A DNA stretch of 64,000 nt, taken from the NCBI GenBank assembly GCA_008694505.1, contig VZDJ01000219.1, positions 11,968,970-12,032,969 on the forward strand, in the 5' to 3' direction. The position numbers were made by a program, and so were the translations under genes. A model generated the notes under the pieces. It made no database searches, was not told the origin of the DNA, and worked only from the letters and a program-made list of their open reading frames with translations. The DNA comes from Cyanoderma ruficeps (lineage: Eukaryota; Chordata; Aves; Passeriformes; Timaliidae). This document shows positions 48,376 to 62,100 of this stretch, piece by piece (the first letter of the stretch is position 1; the number at the start of each line of letters is the position of its first letter).

Positions 48376-48845
48376 CGCGGCGCGGGCGGGACGCGGAGTG
48401 CGGGTTCCCGGGCGGAGCGCGGGAGGAGCTTTCGGCACTGGAGGCCGCTGTTGCTCCGCCGCAGCCGGGCCGGCTGCCGGAGCCGAGCCCGCAGCTGGAT
48501 CCCGCAGCTGGACCCCGCAGCTGGATCCCGCAGCTGGCAGAGGCGGGGGGGATGCGCGGCCGGCCGGGCGGGCGGGGAGCGGCGCTGGCCCCGCGGGCGC
48601 GCAGCGGGCGGGCGGGCGGTGCTGCTCCTGCCAACCCTGCCCGGGAGGCTGGAAGCCGCTGCGATGGGGTAGCCGAGGCACTCAGCCTCGCCACATCCCT
48701 GTCCCTCACGCCCCGGGACCCACGGGCAGGTTTGCGGGGATGCTCAGCCCGGGGGGCTGCAAGGACAAGAGTGGCCCCGGCGGGTGTGCCCTGCGCTGGG
48801 GGATGTGTCTGTGTCTGCCTGGAGCTGGCACGGCGCTGCCAGCTG
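48350..48845. promoter_or_regulatory. CpG island, candidate promoter (JAKMIP2 by synteny)
   Basis: Dense CpG and very high GC over about 500 bp (for example gcgcggcgcgggcgggacgc and repeated gggcgg), in contrast to the CpG-poor surroundings. Such islands usually mark promoters of broadly or neurally expressed genes. A donor-like GTGAGT at 48,892 could end a plus-strand 5' UTR exon. In human, JAKMIP2 starts just downstream of SPINK1 in the same orientation, which fits; no JAKMIP2 coding exon is visible here, so the gene name is inference. Confidence 0.6.
48490..48538. repeat. 13-bp tandem repeat in the CpG island
   Basis: The unit gcagctggatccc occurs at 48,491, 48,504, 48,517 and 48,530 (last copy partial). 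Each holds CAGCTG, an E-box palindrome. Confidence 0.9.
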
Positions 48846-51800
48846 CTCCCTGGAGAGCCGGGCACTCCCCTGCTTGTGCCAAAGGGCTATCGTGAGTCAG
48901 CCCAAAACAAGGACAGAGCATTTGGAGTTGGGGATGAAACCCTCGTGGGGTTCCCTATGATTCATAGCCCTTCAGTAAATGACTGGTTATATTTGGGGCA
49001 AACCCAGCGCTTTGTTCTTAGGAAATCCTGGACTTTGCTGTGGGCAGAAAGATGAGTTCTCTTTATGAAGTGGCTGAAACAAATACACACACACCAAAAA
49101 AAAAAATAAATAAAATTGCATGATCCAGCTGAGAGAGCTCCAGTGGTCGTTTGAAATTTCAAATGCAGCCAGATGCAGCTGGAGGGAGGGAAGCAGAGGC
49201 TCCTCTTTCAGATCTGCCAAAGAGTGTCTGCAGTCGAGGGAGAGATGAAAAACTACTCACTTTGCCCACATGTAAAATTAATTCACTAAAGGTGGTAGTC
49301 CCAAATAGGCCTGGGACTGTGAATTGCCTTGACATCTTTGCACACAGGGGATCCTGGAAGGATGCTTCCCACAGCTGGGATATTGCTGATTCTGCTGCAT
49401 CATAAGAAATGGAGCATAGCTTTTATCCAGGGAGATCTCTGCAAGTGAGGCTGGCAGGAGGGTAGACTGATCCTCCCTACTCTTCTTTCACTGCTCTTGG
49501 ATTTTGTGGCATGGCTAAACCCACTTTAGCCCCAAGCTCATCCCAGTTGGTTCCTTTTACCCAGCAGAGCACTGAAAAGTGCACTGAGGCCAGTTTATGC
49601 CAAGCAAATCATCTTTCCTGCCTATGCCATTTCTGGGAAACATCACCCAGTGTTAGCCAAGAGCATTTCTTTGATGAAGTGAGGTGCTGACCGAGCCTGC
49701 AAAGCAGCAGGTCTCGTCAGCTGCACGGCTGAGCGCAGCCTGCGTCTCCCCAGGCACTGTTCTGATGAGAACTGGCATTCCTGCTAAATGTCAGCCACAT
49801 CCGTTTCACAGCAAGGTCCATATCAGCCTGGAGATTATGGGAAGCAGCAGGTCAGGGACCACTCTGTAGCTCTGCACAGCAAGGGCACATCAGGCAGAAC
49901 CAGTGGCAGGTTTCCAGGAGGGAATGGTTCCTGTGCATATTTCAATTTTGGTTTGAACAAGGGCAAACCTGAGGTGCGCAGGTGCGAAGTTTAGACTCAT
50001 TCTCCAAAGCTGGTCTTCTGCCCCCATAAGAATTTTTCCCTGAAACCCAGGAAGGGAATGCTTCATCCAAGATGCTCCTCTGCAACCCCCAGCAGAGCCT
50101 GGAGCTGTCCTGCCAGCAGCCAGCCCGACTTTTCTGAGACACCAGCTTGCTTCCCTGTCTCCATGATGCTGTTTCCAGCGCTGGGGAGCTGGAAGGGACA
50201 GAGCAAAAGGGAGAGTGACAGGAGCAATGGCTTCAGTTCTTGGTTTCTTTGTTTAAATAGCTGCAGCTCTTCAGGCTCCTTCCCAGGGCAATGCTTCTGG
50301 CCATGTGTTTGGAGCCCTGAACACGTTTTGAATGCAGTGAGGGAAAAACAGGATTTCCCAAATCAGAGAAAGGGCTCAGCCATCAGTCTCCCTCCTCCCT
50401 CCCTTCTGGCTGCTCCCAGAGGGCTCAGCCAGGGCAAAAATGGAACGGCCAAGAGCACATAATGGGTGAAGAGAATCCCAGAGGATGGTGGAAAGGGCTC
50501 AGTATTTACTGCCCTGAGCAACGCAATTCCTGCCCCAGTGCCTCAATTCCTGCAACAGTGCTACGCTGCTCACAATAACAAGTAATTTAGTGACAAAGGG
50601 GGGAAATTCCAGAAATAATCTCAGCGGTTGAGCCAGCCAGGGCGACACAGAAAGCAGGACACCCACAGGGCCCAGCCCCAGCCTGCCTGCCCTGGGAGCA
50701 CCAGCACATCCTTGGGAGGAGCAGGTGGTTTGAAGGCTGGCAATGCTTCCCTTCCTCCCCCTCCTCCTGCCATCCAGGGGCGTCTCTCCTGCAATCCTTG
50801 GCCGGGATTTGCTGTTCTGGTGGAAGCTTTTCAAAGCAGGGTTGCATCTCTGTGCCTCCGAAGCAGCCCTGGGAACTGCCAAGCCTCAGAAATGTCACAA
50901 GAGTGACAGAAACCAGACAGCTAAGGACAGAAGGCCCAGGGGGGCATTTTCAGATCAGGAAAACATGTTCCCTTAAATTGAGACTTTTCTGCCAGTAAAA
51001 ATTCTTGTAAAATTCAGCTGGGAAAGCCCTTCCCCCTCCACCTTCTGGAACACTTTCCTGAGGCTCCCACCTGGGAGGCAATATCCATTTCCACTGCCAG
51101 TGGCATTTGACTTCATGATGGCATGGTAGCATACTGTGAATTCAGGTTTAGAACTGGACTGAGAGACTTCAGTGAAATGCAAGACCCAAGATGAGAAGAA
51201 GCCCTGAATTTTTGGTAGTTGCAAAACATTTTTGTGTCCAGGCCTGTGTGGAAGAGGCGGCTTTGGTACCGCCTCTGCCCTCCGCAGCCTTCCCAAACAT
51301 TCCTCTGATAAAAAAGCTTCTATTTTAGTCACGTTTTCAACATCAGATTTATTTTTCCAGTTCGGAAATAAGCAGAGCCTTCCTCAGATTCGCTGCAGCT
51401 GCCGGAGGGCACTTTCCATGAGGCATGTTCAGTCCTAGGAGACTTGTTTGGGGGGGAGCTGAATTAAACTCATTTTGGTGAGCTGGCAAGCAGAACCCCC
51501 CTTTGCAGACACCCCATGGGAGCCCATCTGCTGCTGGAAAGGCTCCTGAGTGCTATGATGCTTCCACGTGCCACCTCCCAGATCTGGCCTTTGGCAAAGG
51601 ATGCAGACAGAGGCGTCTCGCAGCGCCCAGGGCAGGGCAGAGATCCAGAGCCTGCTCTCCTTGATGGGGACAGAGCCACTTCAGCTGCTGCTGTTGTGAC
51701 AGCCTCAACGAGAGATGTCAGGAGTGCCAGCAAATGCAAACAGTTCTGTCATGGTGGAGAGGCAGCTGCCAGCCCAGCACGGCGGCACTGCTGTGGCAGA

Positions 51801-54800
51801 GGGTCACGCTGCCAAGCTTGAGGCCACCAAAGGAAATACCAATTGGTTCCACCCGAGTGGGAAATGACAGTGTTAATGCTCTGCAAAGGAGAAGTCTGAC
51901 TGAAATGGAAGGATGCTTTTAAACTGCAAATTTCCTTTAATCTAAACCACAGCTCAGGCTACGTAGGGAAAAGCTGTCCTTGGCAAATGTATGGGAATGA
52001 GCTGGAAGTGGCTCTGCACCGACACAGAGAGGCTGTCCCCAGGGCTTAGTGGGGCTGGAGCAGGATCAGTGCTAAATAAGAGAGTGGACACTTCTCAGTG
52101 GCAGGCTGAAACCACCCTGATAACCACAGACACGGCACAAATAGCCACAACTGGAGCTGCACATTTGAAGCGAGATCTCAGCTTTTGCTTTCTAATGTCT
52201 CTGAGCTATTACAGAGAAGTCAGATGACAGCAATAGTTTGTATTTCTCTCTATCAAAGGACAGTAAGCTTCCAGGAATAGCGAACATCCAAAGCCTTCTG
52301 CAGGCAGCGCAGACAGCGAAGCAGCCCTGCCAATGTTTCGACACTACTTTTCTGGCCTTTGTCTTTCATCAGGCACACTCCACTTGCAGCGAGGACAGGA
52401 GGGGCTGGAAGTGCCAGCTCTGCGTGGTGCTGGCACGTGAAGCTGGATTCCTGAGGCTCTGCACGCTGTTGGAGACCTCCCGGCACTGCAGTCGGCATTA
52501 GCACCGCGGGTGGATTCAATGCTGAGAAGTTCTGCTTCCTTCCAGCTCAGCAGCACAGCTCCTGGAAAGCTCCCAGGCAAAGGTCCTGCCCTTCACCTAT
52601 GCCAGAACAATAACCTGTTGTTGTAGCACGGCTCAGCAGGGCTGGATTGAAGACTTTTTTCCAATAAGTTCAGCGCTTTTCTAGCTGCAAAAGGATGCCA
52701 CAAATAGAAAATCACGTGTAAGGTTTAACCCAAACAGGCTGCTGGCCTCTGAGAGAAGGCTGGATCCTTCCCGGTGCACCTTGGCATGGATTTAGGTGGT
52801 GATCCACCCCCACACCTGCGTGGTGGGGTGCTGGGAAGCTCTCCTTTGCTGGCAGATGGTACAATGTGGCTTGAAGCCACAAAGGCATTAGGTCAGTGTA
52901 AGTGTCCAGCTTGCAGGTGGCATCACTCTCGCAGACCAAGATCTGATGCATTAATCAGTGACCCCCTATCAGCCCTCTTTTCTGAGTCATTATCCATAAG
53001 GAGAAGGGAAGCAGCAGCCTCCCTACACGCCCCATCACATGCCCTGGGGCACTGCCCCCACCACTAATGCCCCCACAGGTGCAGATGGTGTTTAACTCCA
53101 GAGGCAGGATTCCAGCATCTGAAAACATAAGCCAGGATGCCTCGAGCTGGGCACACCAGGGGCTGAAACATGGTGGTGAAAGAGCCAAGGCAGGACTGAA
53201 GCATTAGGCAAGGTATGGCTGGGGCAGAGAAAGATGTCCCACAGCCCTTGCACTGATGGCCACGTGCTGGGAATGTCCAAAGGCAGGGAATGAGTTATTG
53301 CACATGGCAGTGAGATGGCACTGACTCCTGACTCAGTGTGCCAATACCTGTGGGTTTGGCAGAGCTCTGGATCCAGCCCCAGCAAGGCACCACAGGGAGC
53401 TGCACCAGCACTGCTGCAGCTGCTACTGGGCTGGAAATGTTTCTGGCTGCTCCCAGGGCTTGGGCAGGAGTTCTTTCTCTTTCCTCACCCCTGTCCTGGT
53501 CACAAGCACACAGCAATTTGGTACCCAAAGGGATTATTCAGTGCACATTTCCCAGGGGATGGAGCTATAGGTGGTGACTCTCGTGGCCTCTGCTGGCGTT
53601 CCTGGCTGGTTCAGGACACTGCAGCTGCATCAACACCAGCCAGGGGCACCACAGTGAGGAGGGAAAACACCTGCACCAGGAGCTCCTCTCTTCCACCTGA
53701 CAGAAGAGCCCACACAGTGCAGGAGGGGAGTAGGGGTCTTGCCCTGCCAGTGTGGGTGGGTTGTTTTAGGGAGCAGCACACACATTCATACACTTTCTTG
53801 TCACATTCATCCTGTCTGGAGGGTTCCAGGAATCATGCAGACTCAGCTACAGTGTCTTAAATCAAACCAAATCAAACCAGCATGGGACAGAACCCCTGGG
53901 ATCTGCCCTCCAACCCTTCTTGGCCACTGACCTCTCCAGTGGCCTGAGCTCAGCTTCTCCCATTCAACAGGATCTTCTAATTTTGGTGCTCACAATAATC
54001 ACTAACATGCCTGAGTTTTCCAGTTTGCCCAGCAATGCGAGAGAGACAAGTAGAGTATATAAACTGAGGGAGAGTTCAAGGCCAAGGTCTTTCTGAGAAG
54101 AAAACTGAAATATTAAGCATAAACTGATTTGGTCATAATGAGTCCACCATTGTTTCTGCTGTTGCTTTTTAGTCCAGAGCCACAAATAACCCCAACCACT
54201 TGGCAAAGGAAAGGGACTATCTGGTTACAAATAACTTTCCAAAAAGCTATTAAGAAAAGTTCTGTTCACCTCTATAAGCACTGGGGCAGACAAATATCTT
54301 CTGGTTCCAGGACTGACATGCTCCCTATCCTGATCCAACTCCTTTTAAATATAAATCTTGCCTTAGAGACAGCTAATTGACTTCAAAGGCAGGTCGAGGC
54401 TTTTCCAGCTCTCTTACAGGCAAAGTGAAGGGTTTGGCCTAAATAGGATATCTGGACAAGGAAACATATATTTAAAGTTGCATAGTTGAAGTGCCACTCT
54501 CAGAAATAAGGCCCATGAGAGCAAAGTCACCCCCAGTAACCAGTCCCCACAGCAGGAGCACTTTCCCATGCAAACAAGTTCCTGCTCATTGGGGCATGGT
54601 ATGTACAGCCTCCACGAGCCACAGTTCATCACTTTCGGGACTTTGTGCCTATTTTAAGCCCATGATTCTTGCTTGCTTGTGCAAAAAACTGCTGGGGTAA
54701 CCCACTGAAGTTGAAGCAAAGGAAATGAGCTCCAAGTCTTCAGGAGTCGCAGCTGGAAACAGTGTGGCTGCAATTCTGAAAGCCATGAAGGCTTCCTCAT

Positions 54801-55724
54801 CCAAACCCCTGACCATATATATAATGGCCAGAAAGATCCTCACCAGAGTGGAAACTGGCAAACAGCACCTTTGTCACATCATCCCTGGGTAACCCAGCAA
54901 ACCTGCTGTCATACACCTGCAGGGTCACTGCACCACCCTCCACACTCCCTCCCTGCTGCTGCTGTTCTAAAGGTTTGAGTTTGAAGAAACCTTCAAACAA
55001 GCCCTGGACTCCAGGCCCCCAGCCTGACACGTGTGCTCTGCACAGAAGGGTCAGGGCCACTCCGTGTCCCCCCTTGCCTTGCACACATTTGGCCGCACCA
55101 TGAGAAATGAGCCACAAATCAGACACACAAAGAGTAGCCACACGAGCTGTTTTGCTTCAGCAAAGATAAGGCCAGAGACCAAAAAGGAAATTCAGAGGAA
55201 AATTAAAAATATCGCCGCAAACTTGTAGCCTGGCGGTGTGCCTAATTGGGCATTGTCCACATCAAGAGGAGATATTCCTGTGAAAACCTGGTGCTGAGCA
55301 GCTCTAAGCCTGTAGATGGGATCCTGCACAAACACCTGCCACTGGAAATCCAGGAGGGGAGATGTAACAGGAAGCAGCAGGAGGTACATAAAATGTAATT
55401 TTCTCTTCCTCTGATCAAGCACGTTGAAGAATAGCTTGCCTGTGTTGAGACAGAGTGTGAAAACCACCTTGTCAATAGATAGAAATCATGGGGTTGTTGA
55501 GCCAGTCAGGGCAAGAGGTTTTATTTCCAGACCATCAAGGGAGAAATAATTCTTTAGAAAAATCAATGAAATTTAAATGAGTACATAGGAATGGCTGGTT
55601 TAGTCCCAAAGGTCCATCCAGCCAAGCACTGTGCTTCCAGCACAATATGTCCTTCATCAAGAGAAGAGAGTTGTGCAGCTCCTGAGGGCACTGTGAACAT
55701 GAGACGTGTGTGGAGACGTGAAGT

Positions 55725-55760
55725 GCCACAAAACAGATACCATCCCACAAAACAGATACC
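55725..55760. repeat. Short tandem duplication (about 17 bp)
   Basis: ccacaaaacagatacc occurs twice in direct succession. Confidence 0.8.
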
Positions 55761-58700
55761 TCCCAGCTCCCCCACATCCAGCATCAAAATTAGGCTGTTT
55801 GGGTAGTTCTGGTGGGGGATCTGAGGGCCTGGTAACCCCCTGTACAGTTCGAGGTCGTGGCCAAGGACTCAGGGGCATCACATCCCCACTGGCAGAGCCA
55901 GGCAGGAATTCTCCTGGCAAGGAGCTGCCCCTGGCAGAGGGGCCACATGCCACATACAGAGGGATGTAACTGTCCCCAGAACCCATCTGGATCATGTCAG
56001 CTGGGCTGGAGGTCTTGGTCACATTCTGCCACCCCTCCTGAGCCTGGGAATCACACAAATCTGTGTGTGCCATGAGAAAACTGGGTGAAGTGTCTGGTGT
56101 GCTTCCACAATGTGCGAGGATCCTAATTAAATGCCAAGAGATGCTCTTCTGTGTTTACAGCTTCCATTCTCTCCTCAACACTCGGCCATCAAGGCCTCTG
56201 GTCTCAGCTCAAGGCTTTGTCCTCAGAGCTGGTTCTGGCAGTGTCTGACTCTGCAGCTCTGGAGCTGAACCTTTCCAAAAAGCCTTCAACAGCTGAGCCA
56301 TCTCTCTAACTTCATGCTAATGTCACCAATTAATACCAATAAAGCTTGAAGGAGCCTAAGGAGCTAAAAGCTGCATCAGGTATTTTTCCACTTTCTTTCA
56401 AAAGCTTCCAGTAATGGAATTTCTACAACTTCCCCAAGAAACCATTTCCTACCATCTGTGTCTTTCTGGTTTGGCTCATGACATCTTCTCCTAATCAAGA
56501 AACACGCAGAGGAAAAGAAATATTTTCTTCCTCTTTTCAGTAACTTTTTACACATTGCAAGAGCCTCGCTTATCCTGTTTTGCCTCAAATTTCAGTAAAC
56601 AATTCTCTCCCTCCCTTCCATCTCCTGCTAGGTCAGATTTTCTCTCCTTCTCCCTGTTCCTAACGCTGTCTTCCATTCTTACCCTAATCCAAACCTGAAA
56701 TCTGATGCTTGGGGTAAGTTCCACCCAGCCTTTTCCACCAGCCTTCTTGTAGGAGACTTTGACCCACAAAGACCATGCATTATTCAGGGCAGTCCTTTGG
56801 CATTTCTGCTTCACTGACACACAACACAGCGCTGATCATTTCACCTTTATAGCTCCTGGCAAAGCCTGTCAAACCTCAGCCTCGCTCGTAACTACTCCTT
56901 TAACATCCTGAAAGCCATCGGAGCCCCTCTAAGCCTCACGCTGAGACTTGGTGACTCCTTGCTCTGGCAGCCCTAACATGCACGCTTCAGCTTCCCAGAG
57001 TGACAATACCTCTGCAAGGGAAATGTGGGACTTGTTTGCCCTCCTGCTCTTTAATTGCTGTCCTTGCCCCAGGCAGACCCGTGAAGTCACCAGCCGTGAT
57101 GAAATCATGCATCTCTCATGTCTGTAAATATTTTCTAAAATTTTATTTCCTCCTTTAAGACATCAAAAACTAGGTCAAAAAAGAACAACTGGGATGTTTA
57201 AGAATCAGGTTTGCCTTTGGCTTTTATGATCAAGGATGTTTTTAATATTGAATGCTCAGCTGTCAACATCGGAACAGACTTAATAAAAAATGTCTGACAT
57301 TTCAGTCATTATTTGGAGTTTTTAATCCTTCCCTCCCCTCCAGTGCCTGCCTGTTTACTGAAAGATTCACGTTGGTGTTTGCACTGGGAGCCTGGGAGCT
57401 GAAATAGGAACGGAGCTCCTCGTAAATACGGCAGCAGCCTCTCCCAGTCAACAAACAGCTCCGGAAGGTCAGGCGGCAGCATGTGCAGGGGAGGAGAGGA
57501 TGCCTGGGGAGGGCAGTGCTATGGGAACCTGCTAATAAACCCAGCACTGCGGCCCTGGCTTGCCAAAGCCTGGGCTGGCTGCCACACGTGGATCAGAGTT
57601 CCTGTGGAGCTCCACGGGAGGGAGAGCAGCCGGCTGGGCTTTGCTGCTGCGAGAGCCTCTGGCTTCCTTCTCTTTGTGGGCTCCCACACCACTGCACTGG
57701 CAGTGTCCTGCTTCCTTGTGGCTTCTTTTTTCTTCTTTCTCTGCAGAAAAGCTGCATCTCAACAAGAGTTGTCCGACTTCTAGCAGGGCCAGCTTCCCAC
57801 AGGGGTGTGTGGCTGCTGCAGCATCACCACACAGCGAGGGGACAACAGGAGGGGACATCTGGAGCCCCAGCACCCCTGCAAGTCATCTGTGGGACTTGTG
57901 GGAGTCACACCACACTGTGTGGAAGCGACACTGCTACTAGGCCTCTGGTTTTCATAAAACACATTAAAATGTTTGAATTCTTCAAACTTTTCTTAGTTTG
58001 AAGGTTCTGGCTTAATGTGTTCTGTGTTTGGGGGACTGTTATTATCTTTATGTCATACATGGCAGCCTAATTACAGTCATTTCATTGCCTCAAACTATTT
58101 GAAAGAAGTTGCTGTACATAATTATATGGACATAAGTGACACTAATGCCATGTGTAATACCACGCAGGTGCCTGAAGGGGTTAACACCACAGCTCGCACC
58201 CAGGCCAAAATTCACATTTCCAGCAGCTTATCAGATAAGTTGTCCACCCTCTCCATCCCATGATACTTGTTGTGCTCTGGGTATTTTTTGTTATATTTAG
58301 CAAAGCTACAACGAGTTTTCCTGCGGGTAATTGCCCCCCCTCTGAAGGCACTGCAGGCTGGTTTCAGCTTTTTTTTTATTGATTCGGCTGATCAAGATTT
58401 GAAAACCCCACATAATTCTGAGTGTCCTTCGGAAGCTGCAGCACCACATCACACACACGAGGCAGGTGTGGATGCCCAAGGGGAGGATGCACAGCCTGTT
58501 TTAGGTAAGGATGGGTGCATGCCCAGCTCCACCCATTCACCTCTGTGCCCAAGACCCTTTTCTTTACACTACAGGCACAAGCACCAAGCTCAGGTCCTTC
58601 CACGGCCACGAGCTGTGTGCTGCCATTTTCTCACTCTGCTTCTCCATCTATCCTACAAACCACGGCCAGGACACACCACCTCCTCAGCCAGTGGGCTTCT

Positions 58701-59060
58701 GTGTGCCCTGCTGAGTGCACACACAGTTCTGTTATGCAGGAGATAGTACAGAGAGTCCCCTCTGTGCAGCAGCAAACAACACAAACGTTCCTAAATGAGA
58801 CCAGCCAAACCCAGAGGCAGATCCCAGTAAAATCTACAGGGAGATACAAATTATTGCGCTGCGTGCCTGACTGCCAGGAGGAGTTTGCAAATGCTCTAAT
58901 GAAGTCTGGACTGCACCAAGGCAAGACTGTCAGAAATTAATTCCTGATTGTCTCATGTATAGCAGCAGCTCTTCATCTTTTCAGCCAAGTTGCTTGAGTT
59001 GGCTTCTTTTCTCTTTACGAATTAAGCGAACAAGTAATTACGAGGGCAGAAATAAAACCA

Positions 59061-59106
59061 GAAATAAAAAAGAGAGTGTGAGAGAAATAAAAAAGAGAGT
59101 GTGAGA
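59061..59106. repeat. 23-bp tandem duplication
   Basis: gaaataaaaaagagagtgtg followed by aga is repeated exactly twice (59,061 and 59,084). Confidence 0.9.
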
Positions 59107-62100
59107 GACTGGTGGAAGTTGAGGCAAGCAATAGCTGTAAAAAGGCTCCTGCCTCACACAGCCAGGGCTCCCAAGCCAGAGATTGGTCAATTACAGCTTT
59201 ACCAGCAGCAGATTGACTTAAAAATATGTAAACCAGCTGGCCCTGATAGTTCTGTTTTCTTTGTGTACCCGGTGCTGACAAACACCAGCCATTTTTACAT
59301 AGCCTTGGGAAAACTCTTGTTCTGGAAATCATTAGTTTATGCAATTATGGTTCTCTCTGTTGAATGTCACACGTGCAGAGGTCATTGCTGGAGATAGGAA
59401 AGAGGCTTCTGTTTGCAGAAGAGGCACCAAGATGGGCCACTTTTGGCTGGAATACAAAATATCCTCCTTCACTGGCAGGACGTGTGTCCTCCCACGCATC
59501 ACCTGCCTCTGACTGCCTGCTTTGCTGTGGCCCCTCTCCCAATGGCCACATGTCCTCTCCCTGGGGTTCACGCTGTGACTTCAAGTGAGAATTGTGATGC
59601 TGTTGATAAAAGCTGCTTGCATGGTGTATCTGCAGGCCTGGAAGGTGTGAATGGCATCTCATCTCCAGCGGCCCAAGCGCTAAACACCAGTCACTGGGAA
59701 TGAGCAGGTCCCCTGAGACACTGGGACTGTGGTAGCCTGGGCTGGCACTGAAGGGTGGATGGATACTTACACCAGCTTTGGATTAAAACGACTGAAAAAT
59801 CAGGACAAAGGTCCTGCTCTAGAAAAACATCAAAATCAGCCAAGCGAAGATAAAAGCGTAATGACCAACCCTTGGGTTGTGTTTCTCCAGGGATGGGCAA
59901 ATGAGCACCTGGCTGGACTCCAGGCTCAGAGCACAGCGCCAAACCTCCTCTCCATGGGGAACGGGGTGAAGCCCAAGCCCAACAGCCAAAGAAGCACTGA
60001 GCAGACACAGCTGTTTAAAAAGTTTTGCCTGGTGCAACACTTGGATTGTGGTGCGGGCTCATTCCTTGGTGGCATAACCCACCCGGGCCGTGCCCCTTTC
60101 TTTCTCTCATTTAGTGCATCACAAACCAGGTAAATTCTTTCTGAACTGAGCAATTCAAACAAGCTGTGCCTAATAGTCCATCTATCTCGTTGCTATTTGT
60201 TTTGGCATCTTTGCCTGTTTCAAATCCCACTTAAAGCTGTCTAACAACCAAGATTACGCCGCTCACGACTGCCACACAAACATCTCTATTACTGTATGTA
60301 CACTGGAGAAATGACAGCTTTTCCCCCCCTCCTTTTTGCTAATACAACACCGGCAGAAAAATCACACTGAGGTAAGAGGGAGGGGTGAGATGATAATTAT
60401 GCTGTGCGAGTCCAAAGTGTGACACCGACATTCCCTGCTGGCAGTAGACACTGTGGAGACCTGTGTGGGCTTGTAGCACACAGGCACACTGAGAAGGATC
60501 CACAGGTGTCCAGTTTAATAACAGTGTCTCTGCACTGCCATCCAATTCCGTTCCGAAAAATCAGTCAGGCTTGGCTGGTGTCAGGCAAAACACACATCAC
60601 CTGTAACACCAGACCCTGCTGAGAGCAGCTCCGGAGGCTCCCAGCCTTCCTGTGCGAGGGCAGGATCTCATCTACAAACAAAATGTCCAAAAGGATTTTG
60701 ACAAAGTGACATTTAAACAACGGTTGAAAATCCATCCAGCCCAGGGCACTTGGCTGCTGCAGCTCTCCGGCTCTTTCCAGTCTCCTGGATGCACACACAA
60801 AGCCACCCCAAATCTCCAAAAAGAGCAAAATTTAGGGCTGGGATTTGTGTCAGTTCAGTTGACATATGTCAGTGAAAGCATTTCCTTTCAAGCTGCCTGC
60901 CTCACACACCCCTTCCCAGGAGCTCCCCCAGCTGTGCAGATTTCCACAAGAAAAGCTGCTTTGTGAAACAGATTTTTCTACAGAAATGCTTCAATTTTGA
61001 TGAGTTTTCCTGAAGTCTCTGATTTTCTTCTTCAGAAATTTGTTGCCCAAAAATGTTTCCCTGTTAGTTATCTATTTCAAGGGTATTTTGCCACCATATA
61101 TTTCACCAATTCTATAAAATAAAATATTTAGCTTAAATCTAGATTAAAATACTTAACATTGGAAAAAAAGACAACCATCTCAGCTTTATTACCGTAGTTC
61201 TTTGGAATCAACCGAAAGTGTCCAGGATTTCCTTTTCAAGGACTTCCCAAGAACATGGAGAATGGAACATTTCCTGCCATTTTCACAAGAAACGCACCTG
61301 GACATGCCAGAGTTCATAGGAGAAAGTGCTCCAGCTCCACCACAACACCATTCTCATGCCTGATCTGTTTCTAAATGTTTCAGGAGGCTCCTCAGTGTGC
61401 CCTGCACACACGAGGCAGCACTGTCAGCACTCTCACTGTCTGTGCACAGCACTTCATGAGTTTCCATCCAAGAAAGTGGAACGATGGGATAATCCTAAAC
61501 CCAGTTCTTGCAGCCCTTACTTGTGTGCATGGCTCCAGATTTGTGCAGTTCAGCTTTGTTTGCATTTCAAGAGCCTTCGAGCAAACATTAGCTGAGAGGA
61601 AAAACAGATGGTGCAATTAAAACCCCAAATTCTCCACGACGGGATGCCCTGAAAAAGCTCTCAAACCTTCCCTGAAAGGCTGAAAGGGGAAGCTGGAGCA
61701 AGCAGGCTTTACTATCTCTGTGCTGAGCAAGGAATCAGGTAAAGGACCATTTCTAAAGCTCTAACGGTTTCCTTAAGGCAGACAATCTGAGAGCCCCAGA
61801 AAATCAAGGCAGAAAGGCCCAAAAGGCCCATCCAGAACCTTGCAGGGTCTCAGAGCAGCAGTCAGAGACTTTGCTCTGTGCAGCTTCCCAGCACCGGGGG
61901 CAAAAAGCTGAGAGGAACAGCTTTGGAGGCAAGAGAATGGAGATTTTTGGGGGTGAAACATGGAGTCAAGTTGATGCTGGGATGAAGTGGAAGAGGATTC
62001 CAGCTCTGCACACCAGCCAGTGAGCACACAGGGAATGCCCCTCCTTCCACATCAGGATCCTCCTACACGGGGGAGCCCAGGGGGGCACTGAAGAGCTGCA

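Noticed and set aside
48167..48895. Long open frames through the CpG island on both strands (up to 242 codons)
   Set aside because: High GC removes stop codons in all frames; the plus frame begins within the CR1 and the translation is proline/arginine/alanine-rich without motifs.
53740..53815. Minus-strand CAG|GATGAATGTG, giving DECDKK as in the start of a Kazal exon
   Set aside because: The following residues (VYECVCCS) do not keep Kazal spacing, the acceptor tract is weak, and there is no partner exon.
54129..54380. Signal-peptide-like start MSPPLFLLLLFS
   Set aside because: No donor site in the right phase follows, no TATA box is near and the remaining frame has no Kazal or other motif.
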